A DNA stretch of 64,000 nucleotides from JBDTMT01 sp033764095 (lineage in GTDB: Bacteria; Desulfobacterota; Binatia; HRBIN30; CADEER01): assembly GCA_033764095.1 (NCBI GenBank), contig JANRJF010000244.1, positions 9,574 to 73,573 of the forward strand, written 5' to 3'. The notes below the pieces were generated by a model that had not been told where the DNA came from, did no database searches, and saw only the letters and a program-made list of their open reading frames with translations. Positions within the stretch are counted from its first letter, which is position 1, and every line of letters begins with the position of its first letter. This document shows, piece by piece, positions 15,352 through 28,981 of the stretch. The translations under genes and the position numbers were made by a program.

Positions 15352-17259
15352 TCAAGCGCGCGCCGCGAGCGGTCCGGCGATGGGGACGTGAATGCGGAAA
15401 TTGGCGCCGCGGCCGGGCGCGCTGCTCACCTCGATCTCGGCGCCGAGCACGGTGGCGAGGCGCTTGACGATGTAGAGCCCGAGGCCGACGCCACCCGGCG
15501 CGCGCTCGCCATCCGGCGCCTGACGGAACATCTCGAAGATCTCCGACAGGTGCTCGGCCTTGATCCCCATGCCCGAGTCCTGCACGACGAAGGTGAGGAT
15601 CTGGCGATCGGCGGGCGCCGACACCGACACCGTCACCATGCCGTGATGGGTGAACTTGAGCGCGTTGTGGATCAGGTTGCGCAACAGGATCTGCAGCTTG
15701 CTCGGATCGGTGCGGATCGGCGGCAGGCCGGGCGCGATACGCCAGTTGAGCTCCACCGACGGCTTGCGCCAGGCGGGCGGGATCTGCACCTGCAGCTGCT
15801 CGAAGATCTGGCCGACGGTGATGTCGCGCAGGTCGACGGTCATCAGGCCGCGCTCCAGGCGGCTCATGTCGAGCGTCGCCTGGATCAGTTCCAGCAGTTG
15901 CAGCGCCTGCGTGCGCACCGTGCCGAGGGTGTCGATGTGGTCCTGCTCGAGGTCGCCGAAGGCGCCCTCGAGCTGCAGGTCGGTGTAGCCGATGATGACG
16001 TTCAGCGGCGTGCGCAGCTCGTGCGACATCGTCGCCATGAACTCTTCCTTGAGCTGGTTGGCGGACTGCAGGTCGGCGATCAGGTTGGCGTGGTCGAGCG
16101 CCGCCGAGGCGTGGACGGCAATCCCCGCCAGGATGCGCGAGTCGCGCGCCGCGAACGCCGCCTGCTTCTCGCCGCGCGCCGCGAACAACAGGCCGCGCAA
16201 CTGGTCGCCGCGCTGCAGCCGCACGCCGAGCAGGCCGCTCGCCTTCCAGCGTTGCAGGAGGCCGCGCAGCATCGGCTCGCGCACGCTCGCCGGGGACAGC
16301 TGGAAGACCTCGCCGGAGCGTGCCTGCACCAGGGTCGGCACCGTCTCCGGCCGCACCTCGACCTGGCGCAGGTCGGTGCCGCCGAGTGCGTGCGGGCCGT
16401 GGATGGCGCCGACCCGGAAGGTCTCGCTGGCGTCGTCCCAGAGCAGCAGCGCGGTGCCGATGGCGCGCAGCTGACAGCCGGTGCCGCGCGCGATCTGGTC
16501 GGCGATGGCGCCCGGGTCGAGCGCCGAGGTGATGCCGTTGGCCACCTCCAGCACCGCGGTCGCCACCTCGGTGGTTTCCTTGATCGCGACGTTCTCGCTC
16601 TCCAGGCGCTGGCCGGCCTCGCGCAGCCGCTCGTGCTCGCCGGCGACGCGCGCCTCGGTGCGCCGCACGCGCTGCGTGGCGGCGAACATGACGGCACTGC
16701 TCAGTCCCAGCGCGACGAACACGACCAGCGCCGGCGGCGCGCCGAGTGCCGGCAATCCGCCGGCTGCCTGCGCCACGGCGAATCCGCCCGCCAACGCCAG
16801 GGCGGTGAGCGGGGCCAGGCCGGGGCGGCGCGGCAGGGCGAGCGCGCTGCCGGCGACCACGGCGCTGAACAGCAGCGGCAGGACGCCGTCCGGCAGCGGC
16901 TGACGACTGAGCAGATAGCTTGCGCCGCCGAGCGGTACGAGGGCGAGCTCAGGCGTGACCAGGCGCAGCGCCAGCGGCTTCAGCGCCGGCCCGACGATCA
17001 CCGCCGCAGCGGCGAACAGCGCGGCCGCCGCCAGCGCCACCGGTAGGCCGCCGCGCAGGGTGAACGAGAGCTCGATCTGCGAGGCGAGTGCCGCCAGCGC
17101 CAGCGCGATGAGCAGCATCGGCACGGCGCCCAGGCCGCGGCGCTCGACCGGGCGGGGCGGCGCACTGGCGGCGTCCCAGGCGAGTTGCGGGCGCTCGACC
17201 GAAGGGACCTCGGCAGACGCGCGCTCCGCCGCACGTGGAATCTTGGTCACCACCGCCAT
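15352..17259 (-). CDS. Membrane-bound sensor histidine kinase with GAF domain
   Basis: A 635-residue kinase. The N-terminal ~200 residues contain six or more hydrophobic segments, such as VPMLLIALALAALAS. They are followed by a short coiled coil and a GAF-like domain at about 225-385. The HisKA phosphoacceptor is His in MSHELRTPLNVIIGY. The ATPase part shows LLRNLIHNALKF (N box), VQDSGMGIK (G1) and GVGLGLYIVKRL (G2). It probably senses a membrane or redox signal, which is not predictable. It is encoded before the single-domain response regulator on the same strand. Confidence 0.92.
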   Translation of the reverse strand: MAVVTKIPRAAERASAEVPSVERPQLAWDAASAPPRPVERRGLGAVPMLLIALALAALASQIELSFTLRGGLPVALAAAALFAAAAVIVGPALKPLALRLVTPELALVPLGGASYLLSRQPLPDGVLPLLFSAVVAGSALALPRRPGLAPLTALALAGGFAVAQAAGGLPALGAPPALVVFVALGLSSAVMFAATQRVRRTEARVAGEHERLREAGQRLESENVAIKETTEVATAVLEVANGITSALDPGAIADQIARGTGCQLRAIGTALLLWDDASETFRVGAIHGPHALGGTDLRQVEVRPETVPTLVQARSGEVFQLSPASVREPMLRGLLQRWKASGLLGVRLQRGDQLRGLLFAARGEKQAAFAARDSRILAGIAVHASAALDHANLIADLQSANQLKEEFMATMSHELRTPLNVIIGYTDLQLEGAFGDLEQDHIDTLGTVRTQALQLLELIQATLDMSRLERGLMTVDLRDITVGQIFEQLQVQIPPAWRKPSVELNWRIAPGLPPIRTDPSKLQILLRNLIHNALKFTHHGMVTVSVSAPADRQILTFVVQDSGMGIKAEHLSEIFEMFRQAPDGERAPGGVGLGLYIVKRLATVLGAEIEVSSAPGRGANFRIHVPIAGPLAARA

Positions 17260-17451
17260 GACGCGGCCGACATGTGCCAGGAGCGTGCCATGCGGATGCC
17301 CACCTCGCCGATCCCCTCCGGCGCCGCGTCATGCGGGCTTGGCGGGCTCTTTGTCGCCGCGAATCCGGTGCCGCTCCGCGCGTTCGCGTCAAAATCGGCG
17401 CGACATGCTGCTTTGTTGACGCCGTGTGCGGCGCCATGCGCCGTCGCAATG

Positions 17452-17480
17452 TTGACTCGTGCGAGGTGCCCAGCTACGAA
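17452..17480 (+). promoter_or_regulatory. Candidate promoter of the pyr operon
   Basis: TTGACT (17452-17457) and TACGAA (17475-17480) lie 17 nt apart. Transcription would then start near 17487, just upstream of the PyrR-binding hairpin, which fits an attenuated leader of about 110 nt. Confidence 0.5.
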
Positions 17481-17496
17481 GGGCGTGCCTTTAACT

Positions 17497-17512
17497 TGGT
17501 CCGGTGAGGCCA
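17497..17512 (+). promoter_or_regulatory. PyrR-binding RNA hairpin
   Basis: The RNA of GGTCCGGTGAGGCC (17498-17511) matches the core of the PyrR recognition consensus, RUCCNGNGAGGY, at every position. Flanking T and A extend a stem UGGUC/GGCCA around a loop CGGUGA. It sits one base before AAAGGG, the ribosome site of the leader peptide, so PyrR bound here with UMP/UTP would hinder leader translation. The consensus is recalled from Bacillus and Thermus work. Confidence 0.8.
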
Positions 17513-17524
17513 GAAAGGGTTTCG

Positions 17525-17566
17525 ATGTTCCACCTCAGCAACTTCCACGACAGGACACTCGACTAG
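17525..17566 (+). CDS. pyr operon leader peptide, 13 residues
   Basis: A short open frame, MFHLSNFHDRTLD, ends with TAG at 17564-17566. AAAGGG at 17514-17519 gives it a good ribosome site 5 nt upstream. The stop codon abuts the first base of the terminator stem, so a ribosome finishing the peptide would cover the 5' arm and keep the terminator from folding. This is the ribosome-dependent antitermination layout proposed for the Thermus pyr cluster. The peptide itself need not have a function. Confidence 0.72.
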   Translation: MFHLSNFHDRTLD

Positions 17567-17597
17567 AGCCCCCTCGGCGGCGAGGGGGCTTTTTTTT
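17567..17597 (+). terminator. Attenuator (intrinsic terminator) before pyrR
   Basis: A perfect 10-bp stem AGCCCCCTCG / CGAGGGGGCT with a GCGG loop is followed by seven further T. It ends 3 nt before the pyrR start codon. The only purine-rich stretch upstream of pyrR (GAGGGGG) lies inside its 3' arm, so folding would also mask the pyrR ribosome site. Confidence 0.9.
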
Positions 17598-17600
17598 GCC

Positions 17601-18149
17601 ATGGCGGCGACGGAACGATTGGTTCTGGACGCGCAAGGGGTCGAGCGCGCGCTGGCTCGCATCGCGCACGAGATCCTCGAGCGCAACAAGGGCGTCGACA
17701 ACCTCGCGTTCATCGGCGTGCGCTCGCTCGGCGTCGAGATCGCGCAGCGCCTGGTCGACAAGACCGCCGCGATCGAGGGGGTGCGACCGCCGAGCGGGAT
17801 CATCGACATCACCCTCTACCGCGACGACCTGCACCGCTCCTTCCAGCAGCCGCGCGTCGAGGGCACCGACATCCGCTTTCCGATCGACGAGCGCGCGCTG
17901 GTGCTGGTCGACGACGTGCTCTACACCGGGCGCACCGTCCGCGCCGCGCTCGATGCGCTGATGGACTTCGGCCGCCCGCGCAGCGTGCAGCTGGCCGTCC
18001 TGATCGACCGCGGCCATCGCGAGCTGCCCATCCGCGCCGACTACGTGGGCAAGAACCTGCCCACCGCGATGAACGAATCCGTGCAGGTACGGCTGAAAGA
18101 GCGGGACGGGCGCGACGAGGTCGTGCTGATCCGCTCGGAGGAGGGCTGA
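17601..18149 (+). CDS. pyrR: Bifunctional pyr operon regulator / uracil phosphoribosyltransferase
   Basis: PyrR binds pyr leader RNA when UMP/UTP is high and also makes UMP from uracil and PRPP. The 182 residues have the family length. The PRPP loop is VLVDDVLYTGRTVRAALD. RIAHEILERNKGVDNLAFIGVRSLG near the N-terminus and the basic RNA-facing region are typical. It is the first gene of the pyr operon, directly behind a PyrR site, leader peptide and terminator, so it should autoregulate. Confidence 0.96.
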   Translation: MAATERLVLDAQGVERALARIAHEILERNKGVDNLAFIGVRSLGVEIAQRLVDKTAAIEGVRPPSGIIDITLYRDDLHRSFQQPRVEGTDIRFPIDERALVLVDDVLYTGRTVRAALDALMDFGRPRSVQLAVLIDRGHRELPIRADYVGKNLPTAMNESVQVRLKERDGRDEVVLIRSEEG

Positions 18150-18151
18150 CG

Positions 18152-19135
18152 ATGTTCACCCACCGACATCTGCTGGGCCTCGAGGGACTGTCGCGCGAGG
18201 AGATCCTCTACCTCATCGACACCGCCGGCACGTTCAAGGAGATCTCCGACCGCGAGATCAAGAAGGTGCCGACGCTGCGCGGCAAGACGGTGGTCGGCCT
18301 CTTCTACGAGGCCAGCACGCGCACCCGCACCTCGTTCGAGATCGCCGCCAAACGCCTGAGCGCCGACTACGTCAACATCAGCGCATCGACCAGCAGCAGC
18401 ACCAAGGGGGAGACGCTGCTCGACACGGCGCGCAACATCGCCGCCATGCGGCCCGACGCGCTGGTCATGCGGCACGCCTCGGCCGGCGCCGCCCACTTCC
18501 TCGCCCAGCGCATCGAATGTCCGGTGATCAACGCCGGTGACGGCGCGCACGAGCATCCCACCCAGGCGCTGCTCGACCTGCTCACCATCCGCGACAAGAT
18601 CGGCCGGCTGGAGGACCTCACCGTCGCGATCGTCGGCGACATCCTGCACAGCCGGGTGACGCGCTCGAACATCCATGCGCTGCGCGCGCTCGGCAATCGC
18701 GTTCGCCTGATCGGTCCGCCGACCCTGCTGCCGTCCGAGGCCGCGGCCTGGGGCGAGGTGCACCACGACCTGCGCACCGGGCTGCGCGACGTCGACGTGG
18801 TGATGATGCTGCGCCTGCAGCGCGAGCGGCAGGGGCGCAACTACCTGCCCAGCCTCGACGAGTACTCGCGCTACTTCTGCCTCAACCGCGCCGCGCTCGA
18901 CTGCGCCCGACCGGAGGCGGTGGTGATGCACCCCGGCCCGATCAACCGCGGCGTCGAGATCGCCAGCGACGTCGCCGACGGCGCCGCCTCGCTGATCATG
19001 CAGCAGGTGACCAACGGCGTCGCGGTGCGCATGGCGGTGCTCTTCCTGCTCGTCAACCGCGTGCGCGCGGCCGGGCTCGACCTCACCCAGCCAGAACAAC
19101 AGGCGGCGCCGGAGCGGCGGCGCAAGGCGAGCTGA
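18152..19135 (+). CDS. pyrB: Aspartate carbamoyltransferase catalytic subunit
   Basis: Condenses carbamoyl phosphate with aspartate, the committed step of pyrimidine synthesis. It has 327 residues. The carbamoyl-phosphate loop is FYEASTRTRTSFE, the second motif is HPTQALLDL, and the aspartate-binding region includes GPINRGVEIASD. No pyrI regulatory-chain gene follows. It lies 2 nt after pyrR and overlaps pyrC by 1 nt (TGATG), so expression is coupled. Confidence 0.97.
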   Translation: MFTHRHLLGLEGLSREEILYLIDTAGTFKEISDREIKKVPTLRGKTVVGLFYEASTRTRTSFEIAAKRLSADYVNISASTSSSTKGETLLDTARNIAAMRPDALVMRHASAGAAHFLAQRIECPVINAGDGAHEHPTQALLDLLTIRDKIGRLEDLTVAIVGDILHSRVTRSNIHALRALGNRVRLIGPPTLLPSEAAAWGEVHHDLRTGLRDVDVVMMLRLQRERQGRNYLPSLDEYSRYFCLNRAALDCARPEAVVMHPGPINRGVEIASDVADGAASLIMQQVTNGVAVRMAVLFLLVNRVRAAGLDLTQPEQQAAPERRRKAS

Positions 19136-20450
19136 TGGCGTCGATCTTGATCACCGGTGGCACGGTCATCGACCCGGCCAACGACCGGCACGGCGCGTTC
19201 GACCTGCTGATCGAGCACGGCCGCATCGCGCGCCTGGCCAACCCGGGCGACATTGGCGAGGCCGACGAGGTCGTCGACGCCAGCGACTGCTGGGTGGTGC
19301 CCGGCCTGATCGACATGCACGTGCACCTGCGCGAGCCGGGCTACGAGTACAAGGAGACGGTGCAGACCGGCACGCAGGCCGCGGTGGCCGGTGGCTTCAC
19401 CGCCGTCGCCTGCATGGCCAACACCAATCCGGTCAACGACACCGGCGCGGTGACCAAGTACATCGTCGAGAAGGCGGTCGCCGCCAACCTGGCGCGCGTC
19501 TATCCGATCGGCGCGCTGTCGGTCGGCCTCAAGGGCGAGCGCCTCGCCGAGATCGGCGAGATGCGCGAGGCGGGCATCGTCGCGGTATCGGACGACGGCC
19601 GGCCGGTGATGGACAGCGCGCTGATGCGACACGCGTTGGAGTACAGCGCCATGTTCGACCTGGCGGTGATCGCGCACGAGGAGGACCTGGCGCTGGCCGG
19701 CGAGGGCTGCATGAACGAGGGGCCGACCGCGTTCCGCCTCGGGCTCAAGGGCATGCCGTCGGCGGCCGAGGAGGCGATGGTGGCGCGCGACATCGCGCTG
19801 CTCGAGCGCACCGGCGGCCGCCTGCACATCGCCCACGCCAGCACCGCCGGTACGGTGGATCTGGTGCGCCGCGCCAAGGCGCGTGGCCTGGCGGTGACCG
19901 CCGAGGCGACGCCGCATCACTTCAGCCTCACCGAGGAGGCGGTGGGCGATTACGACACCAACGCCAAGATGGCGCCGCCGTTGCGCCTGGCAAGCGACGT
20001 CGCGGCCATCGTCGCGGGATTGAAGGACGGCACCATCGACGCCATCGCCACCGATCACGCGCCGCACCATCACGACGAGAAGAACGTCGAGTTCGACTGC
20101 GCCGCCAAGGGCATCGTCGGCCTGGAGACGGCCCTGCCGCTGTGTCTGGCGCTGGTGCGCGAGCACGGCCTGGCGGTGGAGACGCTGGTGCGGGCGATGA
20201 GCACCAACCCCGCCCGCATCCTCGGTGTCGCGGGCGGCAGCCTCGCCGACGGCGCCGTGGCCGACGTCACCGTCATCGACCCCGACGCCACCTGGCAGGT
20301 GGAGGCCGACCGCTTCCAGTCCAAGTCGCGCAACACGCCCTTCGGCGGCTGGACGATGACCGGCCAGGCGCGCGCCACCATCGTCGGTGGCGTGGTGAAG
20401 TGGCGCATCTTGGAACCCGCCAGCGGGCGGAGAAAGCGCAGCGCAACACG

Positions 20451-20454
<4 letters not shown>
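19135..20454 (+). CDS. pyrC: Dihydroorotase
   Basis: Cyclises carbamoyl aspartate to dihydroorotate. The 439 residues are of the long class-I type. Metal ligands are visible in DMHVHLREPG (HxH), VIAHEED, HIAHAST and IATDHAPHH, the last supplying the catalytic Asp. Because the metal residues are intact, it should be an active enzyme and not the inactive PyrC' partner that some aspartate transcarbamoylases need. The ATG overlaps the pyrB stop, and the gene's own stop overlaps the carA start by 4 nt. Confidence 0.96.
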
Positions 20455-21569
<1,115 letters not shown>

Positions 21570-21573
21570 ACCG

Positions 21574-24771
<3,198 letters not shown>

Positions 24772-24838
24772 GGCGCGCCCGGCGAATTGCTGCCGCGCAA
24801 GCGGGCATCTATGGTCCGCCACATCGCCGGATTGCGAC

Positions 24839-27325
24839 GTGAGCGGAGCCCCCGATACGGCGCCTTGTGGCGCTGACGCGCTGAGCGAGTTCCTCGCCGC
24901 GCTGCGCCGTCCGCTCGACTATCTGAGCAGCGGCGGTGCGGCAGCGGCGCGCACGCAGATCGCGGGTCGTCAGCTTGCCGCCCGCGGGCGCGAGCTGATC
25001 GACCGGCTCGACGGGCCGCGCGGCGCCGCAGTCGAGGCACTCTGCCGGGAGCTCGAGCGCCTCGAAGCCGCGGCGACGGCGGCCGAGCGCGTCACGCGCG
25101 CGGCCGCATGCCGCGGGCTGGCCGAGGCGCTGGCGGGGCAGGCGACGGGCCCGGCCGAGCCGCCGCCCAGTTACGTCGCGACGACTCCCGAGTCGCTGGC
25201 CGCGGCGCTCGCCGAGCTCGGCCGGCCGGTGCAGTTCGCGCGCGACGTTGGACCGGCGCGCGCCCCGCACCTGCGCAAGTTCGGCATCGAGACGATCGAG
25301 GACCTCCTTTACCACCTGCCGTTCCGCTACGAGGATCGCCGCCAGATGTGCGACATCGCCAGCGCGCCGGTCGGCGAGGAGGTCGGCATCGTCGGCGAGC
25401 TGGCGCACCTGTCGGAGCGCAGCGTCGGGCGCGGCGGCCGCCGGCGCATCCTCGAGGGCGTCCTGCGCGATGCGTCCGGGCTGCTCGGCCTCACCTGGTA
25501 CAACGGCGTCAAGTACTTCGCGACGCGCTTCAAGCACGCCGAGCGCGTGCTGGTGTACGGCAAGATCGAGCGCTCGCCCGGCGGCGGCAAGCGCATCGTG
25601 CACCCCGACGTCGAGCTGCAGCCGGACGAGGCGATCGGCGCCGGCATCCTGCCCATCTACCAGAAGCCGACGAGCATGACCGTCGGCACCATCCGCAAGA
25701 TCGTCCAGCAGGCGGCGGCGAAGTTCGCGCCGCTGGTGCCGGCGGTGCTGCCGCCGGCGGTGGTCGGCCGCGCCGGCGTCGGCGATCCGGGGACGGCCCT
25801 GGCCGCGCTGCACGCGCCGCCGCCCGACGCCGACGTCGCCCGCCTGAATCACTTCGCCACCGCCGCGCACCGCGCGCTGGTGTTCGACGAGCTGTTCTTC
25901 CTGCAGCTCGGGCTCGGGCTGAAGCGCCGCCAGGCGCTGCGCGAGCAGGGGCTGGCGCTGCCGCGCAGCGGCGCGCTGACCGAGCGCCTGGCCGCGGCCC
26001 TGCCGTTCGCACTCACCGGGGCGCAGCAGCGGGTGATCGAGCAGGTGTACGCGGACATGGCGCGGCCGCATCCGATGCACCGCCTGGTGCAGGGCGACGT
26101 CGGCAGCGGCAAGACCATGGTGGCGCTGTTCGCCGCGCTGGTGGCGATCGAGAACGGTTGGCAGGCGGCCTTCATGGCGCCCACCGAGCTGCTCGCCGAG
26201 CAGCACCACGCGACGCTGGCGCGTTTCGCGGCGCCGCTCGGCGTGCGCAGCGCGCTGCTCACCGCCGACGCGCTGCGCGCCGCCGGCAAGAAGAAGGTCT
26301 ACGCGGCGCTGGAGAGCGGTGAGATCCAGCTGGCGGTCGGCACGCACGCGCTCATCCAGGCCGGCGTGTCGATGCCGCGTCTGGCCCTCGGGGTGATCGA
26401 CGAGCAGCACCGCTTCGGTGTCCTGCAGCGCGCCGCGCTGGCCAAACTGCGTGGCGACGGCGGGCCGGCGCCCGACATCCTGCTGATGACCGCGACACCG
26501 ATCCCGCGCACCCTGGCGATGACGGTCTATGGCGACCTCGACGTCTCGCTGCTCGACGAGCTGCCGCCGGGACGCAAGCCGGTGCGCACCGCGGTGGTGT
26601 TCGAGTCGCGCCGCAAGGAGGTCTACGAGCGCGTCAAGGCGCAGCTCGCGCTCGGCCGGCAGGCGTACATCGTCTACCCGCTGGTCGAGGCGTCGGAGAA
26701 GGAGGATCTGCGCGACGCGACCAGCAATGCGCGCGAGCTCGGTGCGACGGTGTTCGCCGGCCTGCGCGTCGGCCTGCTGCACGGCCGCATGAAGGCCGAC
26801 GAGAAGGACGCGGTGATGCGCGCCTTCCGCAACGGCGACCTGCAGGTGCTGTTCAGCACGACGGTGATCGAGGTCGGCGTCGACGTGCCGAACGCCACCA
26901 TCATGGTGGTCGAGCACGCCGAGCGCTTCGGCCTCTCGCAACTGCACCAGCTGCGCGGCCGGGTCGGGCGCGGCAGCGAGGAGGCGAGCTGCATCCTGGT
27001 GGCGCGCTACCTCGGCGACCAGGAGTCGGATACCTACAAGCGCCTGATCACCGCCATGCGCGGCACCACCGACGGCTTCAAGATCGCCGAGATCGACCTC
27101 GAGCTGCGCGGCCCGGGCGACTTCCTCGGCACCCGCCAGCACGGGCTGCCGGACTTCCGCGTCGCCAGTTTGATCCGCGACACCCGCACGCTGGCCGAGG
27201 CGCGCGAGGCGGCCGAGCAGTGGCTGACGCTCGACCCGCACCTGCGCTCCCCCGAGTCACAACCCCTGCGCCAGGTCCTCGAACACCGCTGGAAAGGCCG
27301 CCTCGGCCTCGCCGAGATCGGTTGA
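24839..27325 (+). CDS. recG: ATP-dependent DNA helicase RecG
   Basis: Reverses stalled replication forks and migrates Holliday junctions. It has 828 residues from GTG 24839. The wedge/OB domain (roughly 120-290) includes YHLPFRYEDRR. Walker A is GDVGSGKTMVAL, the DExH box is DEQHRFGV, motif III is MTATPIPRTLAM, and motif VI is QLRGRVGRG. The N-terminal ~120 residues are an extra Ala/Arg-rich part beyond the usual RecG length. It follows carB by 67 nt. Confidence 0.96.
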   Translation: MSGAPDTAPCGADALSEFLAALRRPLDYLSSGGAAAARTQIAGRQLAARGRELIDRLDGPRGAAVEALCRELERLEAAATAAERVTRAAACRGLAEALAGQATGPAEPPPSYVATTPESLAAALAELGRPVQFARDVGPARAPHLRKFGIETIEDLLYHLPFRYEDRRQMCDIASAPVGEEVGIVGELAHLSERSVGRGGRRRILEGVLRDASGLLGLTWYNGVKYFATRFKHAERVLVYGKIERSPGGGKRIVHPDVELQPDEAIGAGILPIYQKPTSMTVGTIRKIVQQAAAKFAPLVPAVLPPAVVGRAGVGDPGTALAALHAPPPDADVARLNHFATAAHRALVFDELFFLQLGLGLKRRQALREQGLALPRSGALTERLAAALPFALTGAQQRVIEQVYADMARPHPMHRLVQGDVGSGKTMVALFAALVAIENGWQAAFMAPTELLAEQHHATLARFAAPLGVRSALLTADALRAAGKKKVYAALESGEIQLAVGTHALIQAGVSMPRLALGVIDEQHRFGVLQRAALAKLRGDGGPAPDILLMTATPIPRTLAMTVYGDLDVSLLDELPPGRKPVRTAVVFESRRKEVYERVKAQLALGRQAYIVYPLVEASEKEDLRDATSNARELGATVFAGLRVGLLHGRMKADEKDAVMRAFRNGDLQVLFSTTVIEVGVDVPNATIMVVEHAERFGLSQLHQLRGRVGRGSEEASCILVARYLGDQESDTYKRLITAMRGTTDGFKIAEIDLELRGPGDFLGTRQHGLPDFRVASLIRDTRTLAEAREAAEQWLTLDPHLRSPESQPLRQVLEHRWKGRLGLAEIG

Positions 27326-27333
27326 GACGACCT

Positions 27334-27359
27334 CCTTCCCCGGCGCCGCGCGGGGAAGG
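27334..27359. repeat. Short intergenic palindrome, copy 1
   Basis: CCTTCCCCG and CGGGGAAGG form a 9-bp stem with an 8-nt GC loop, 8 nt after the recG stop. There is no T tract, so it is not a standard intrinsic terminator. A near copy lies at 33232-33258, also directly after a gene end, which suggests a small dispersed repeat family. Confidence 0.7.
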
Positions 27360-27364
27360 CCTTC

Positions 27365-27396
27365 TTCCGAGAACTTTCCGCTCCCCTTCCGGACTT
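27365..27396 (+). promoter_or_regulatory. TTCCG triple repeat, 11-bp period (site A)
   Basis: TTCCG occurs at 27365, 27376 and 27387, exactly one helical turn apart, ending in TTCCGGACTT. The site lies 85 nt upstream of the DUF1254 gene start. The 32-bp block agrees with site B (36951) at 27 of 32 positions. It is a candidate operator for the OmpR-type winged-helix regulator encoded at 33987. Confidence 0.68.
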
Positions 27397-27480
27397 GGCG
27401 GTGCCCCCGCCGGCATAGACGCTCAGACGACTATTGACGGGGGCGCCGCGTTGGCTTCCGCCCAAATGAAGGAGAAGACG

Positions 27481-28932
27481 GTGAGGACACGGACATCACG
27501 AGCGTTCTGGACAGCCCCGCTGATCGCCGGGTTGGTCGCATTCGCGTTGGCGGGACCGGCGCGCGGGTTCGATGAGCTGCGCGGCTGGATCGAGGAGGAC
27601 CTGGTCGAGGATGCGGCGGTCGACGCCTACGTCTACGCCTATCCCCTCATCACCATGGAGTACACGCGGCGGGTATCGACCAACGTCGCTGCGCCGGAGG
27701 CCACGCACGCGCCGATGGGGCAGTTCGTGCGCATGCGCGAATACCCGACCGCGGCGTTCCGCGACGTGACGGCGCCGAACGCCGACACGCTCTACACCGT
27801 CGCCTGGCTCGACGTCAGCAAGGAGCCGTGGATCGTCAGCATCCCCGACATGAAGGGGCGCTACTTCCTGTTGCCGATGCTCGACGCCTGGACGAACGTC
27901 TTCCAGGTTCCGGGCAAGCGCACCACCGGCACCGGCCCGCAGAAGTACGCGATCACGCCGCCGGGCTGGCACGGCACGCTGCCGGCCGGGGTGAAGGCGT
28001 ACGAGTCGCCCACCGCGATGGTGTGGATCCTCGGCCGCATCTACTGCACCGGCACGCCGGAGGACTACAAAGCCGTGCACGCCCTGCAGGACCAGTTCTC
28101 GCTGGTGCCGCTCAGCGCCTACGGCAAGCCGTACACGCCGCCGGCGGGAACGGTCGATCCGAATATCGACGGGAAGACCGCGGTGCGCGATCAGGTCGAC
28201 GGCCTGAGCGGCACCGCCTATTTCACCCTGCTGGCGCAACTGCTGAAGACCAATCCACCCGCCGCCGCCGACGCGCCGATGGTCGCCAAGCTGAAGCGAC
28301 TCGGCATCGTCCCCGGCCAGGACTTCGACCCGACCTCGCTCGACGAGGCGACGCGCAAGGCGATCGACGCCACTCCGCAGCCGGGCCAGAAGAAAGTCAT
28401 GTCCTGGCTCAAAGAGGGCCTGCTCACCGGCGACATGAAGATGGAGGAGGGCTGGCTGCTCACCACGCACACCGGCCTCTACGGCACCAACTACCGGCAG
28501 CGCGCCCTCGTCACCGCCATCGGGCTGGGCGCCAACCGGCCGGAGGACGCGATCTACCCGATGTCGCAGGGCCAGGACATCCTGCAGAAGTACGACGGCA
28601 CCAAGCGCTACGTCATGCACTTCGAGAAGGGCAAGCTGCCGCCGGTGAATGGGTTCTGGTCGCTGACCATGTACGATGCCGACTTCTTCTTCGTCGCCAA
28701 CCCGCTGAACCGCTACACGCTGAGCCAGCGCAACGCGCTGAAGGCGAACACGGACGGCTCGGTCGATCTCTACATCCAGCACGACTCGCCGGGACCCGAC
28801 CGCGAGTCGAACTGGCTGCCCGCACCGGCCGCTCCCTTCGTCCTGATGCTGCGCATGTACTGGCCAAAGGACCAGCCGCCGTCGATTCTGGATGGAACGT
28901 GGCGAGTTCCCCGGGTACATGAGGCGTCCTGA
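27481..28932 (+). CDS. DUF1254/DUF1214-domain exported protein
   Basis: A 483-residue exported protein. GTG 27481 is chosen because AAGGAG lies 6 nt upstream and it opens a clean signal peptide (RTRTSRAFWTAPLIAGLVAF...GPARG). An ATG at 27466 would precede that ribosome site. The body shows APNADTLYTVAWLDVSKEP and IPDMKGRYFLLPMLDAWT of DUF1254. The C-terminal part with VNGFWSLTMYDADFFFVANP and HDSPG is DUF1214. These proteins are widespread and of unknown biochemical role. Site A sits upstream, so it may belong to the TTCCG regulon. Confidence 0.88.
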   Translation: MRTRTSRAFWTAPLIAGLVAFALAGPARGFDELRGWIEEDLVEDAAVDAYVYAYPLITMEYTRRVSTNVAAPEATHAPMGQFVRMREYPTAAFRDVTAPNADTLYTVAWLDVSKEPWIVSIPDMKGRYFLLPMLDAWTNVFQVPGKRTTGTGPQKYAITPPGWHGTLPAGVKAYESPTAMVWILGRIYCTGTPEDYKAVHALQDQFSLVPLSAYGKPYTPPAGTVDPNIDGKTAVRDQVDGLSGTAYFTLLAQLLKTNPPAAADAPMVAKLKRLGIVPGQDFDPTSLDEATRKAIDATPQPGQKKVMSWLKEGLLTGDMKMEEGWLLTTHTGLYGTNYRQRALVTAIGLGANRPEDAIYPMSQGQDILQKYDGTKRYVMHFEKGKLPPVNGFWSLTMYDADFFFVANPLNRYTLSQRNALKANTDGSVDLYIQHDSPGPDRESNWLPAPAAPFVLMLRMYWPKDQPPSILDGTWRVPRVHEAS

Positions 28933-28981
28933 GGTGTGACGCCGGCGGGCGCGGATGCGGCGCGGCGAGGGGAGGACGGTC

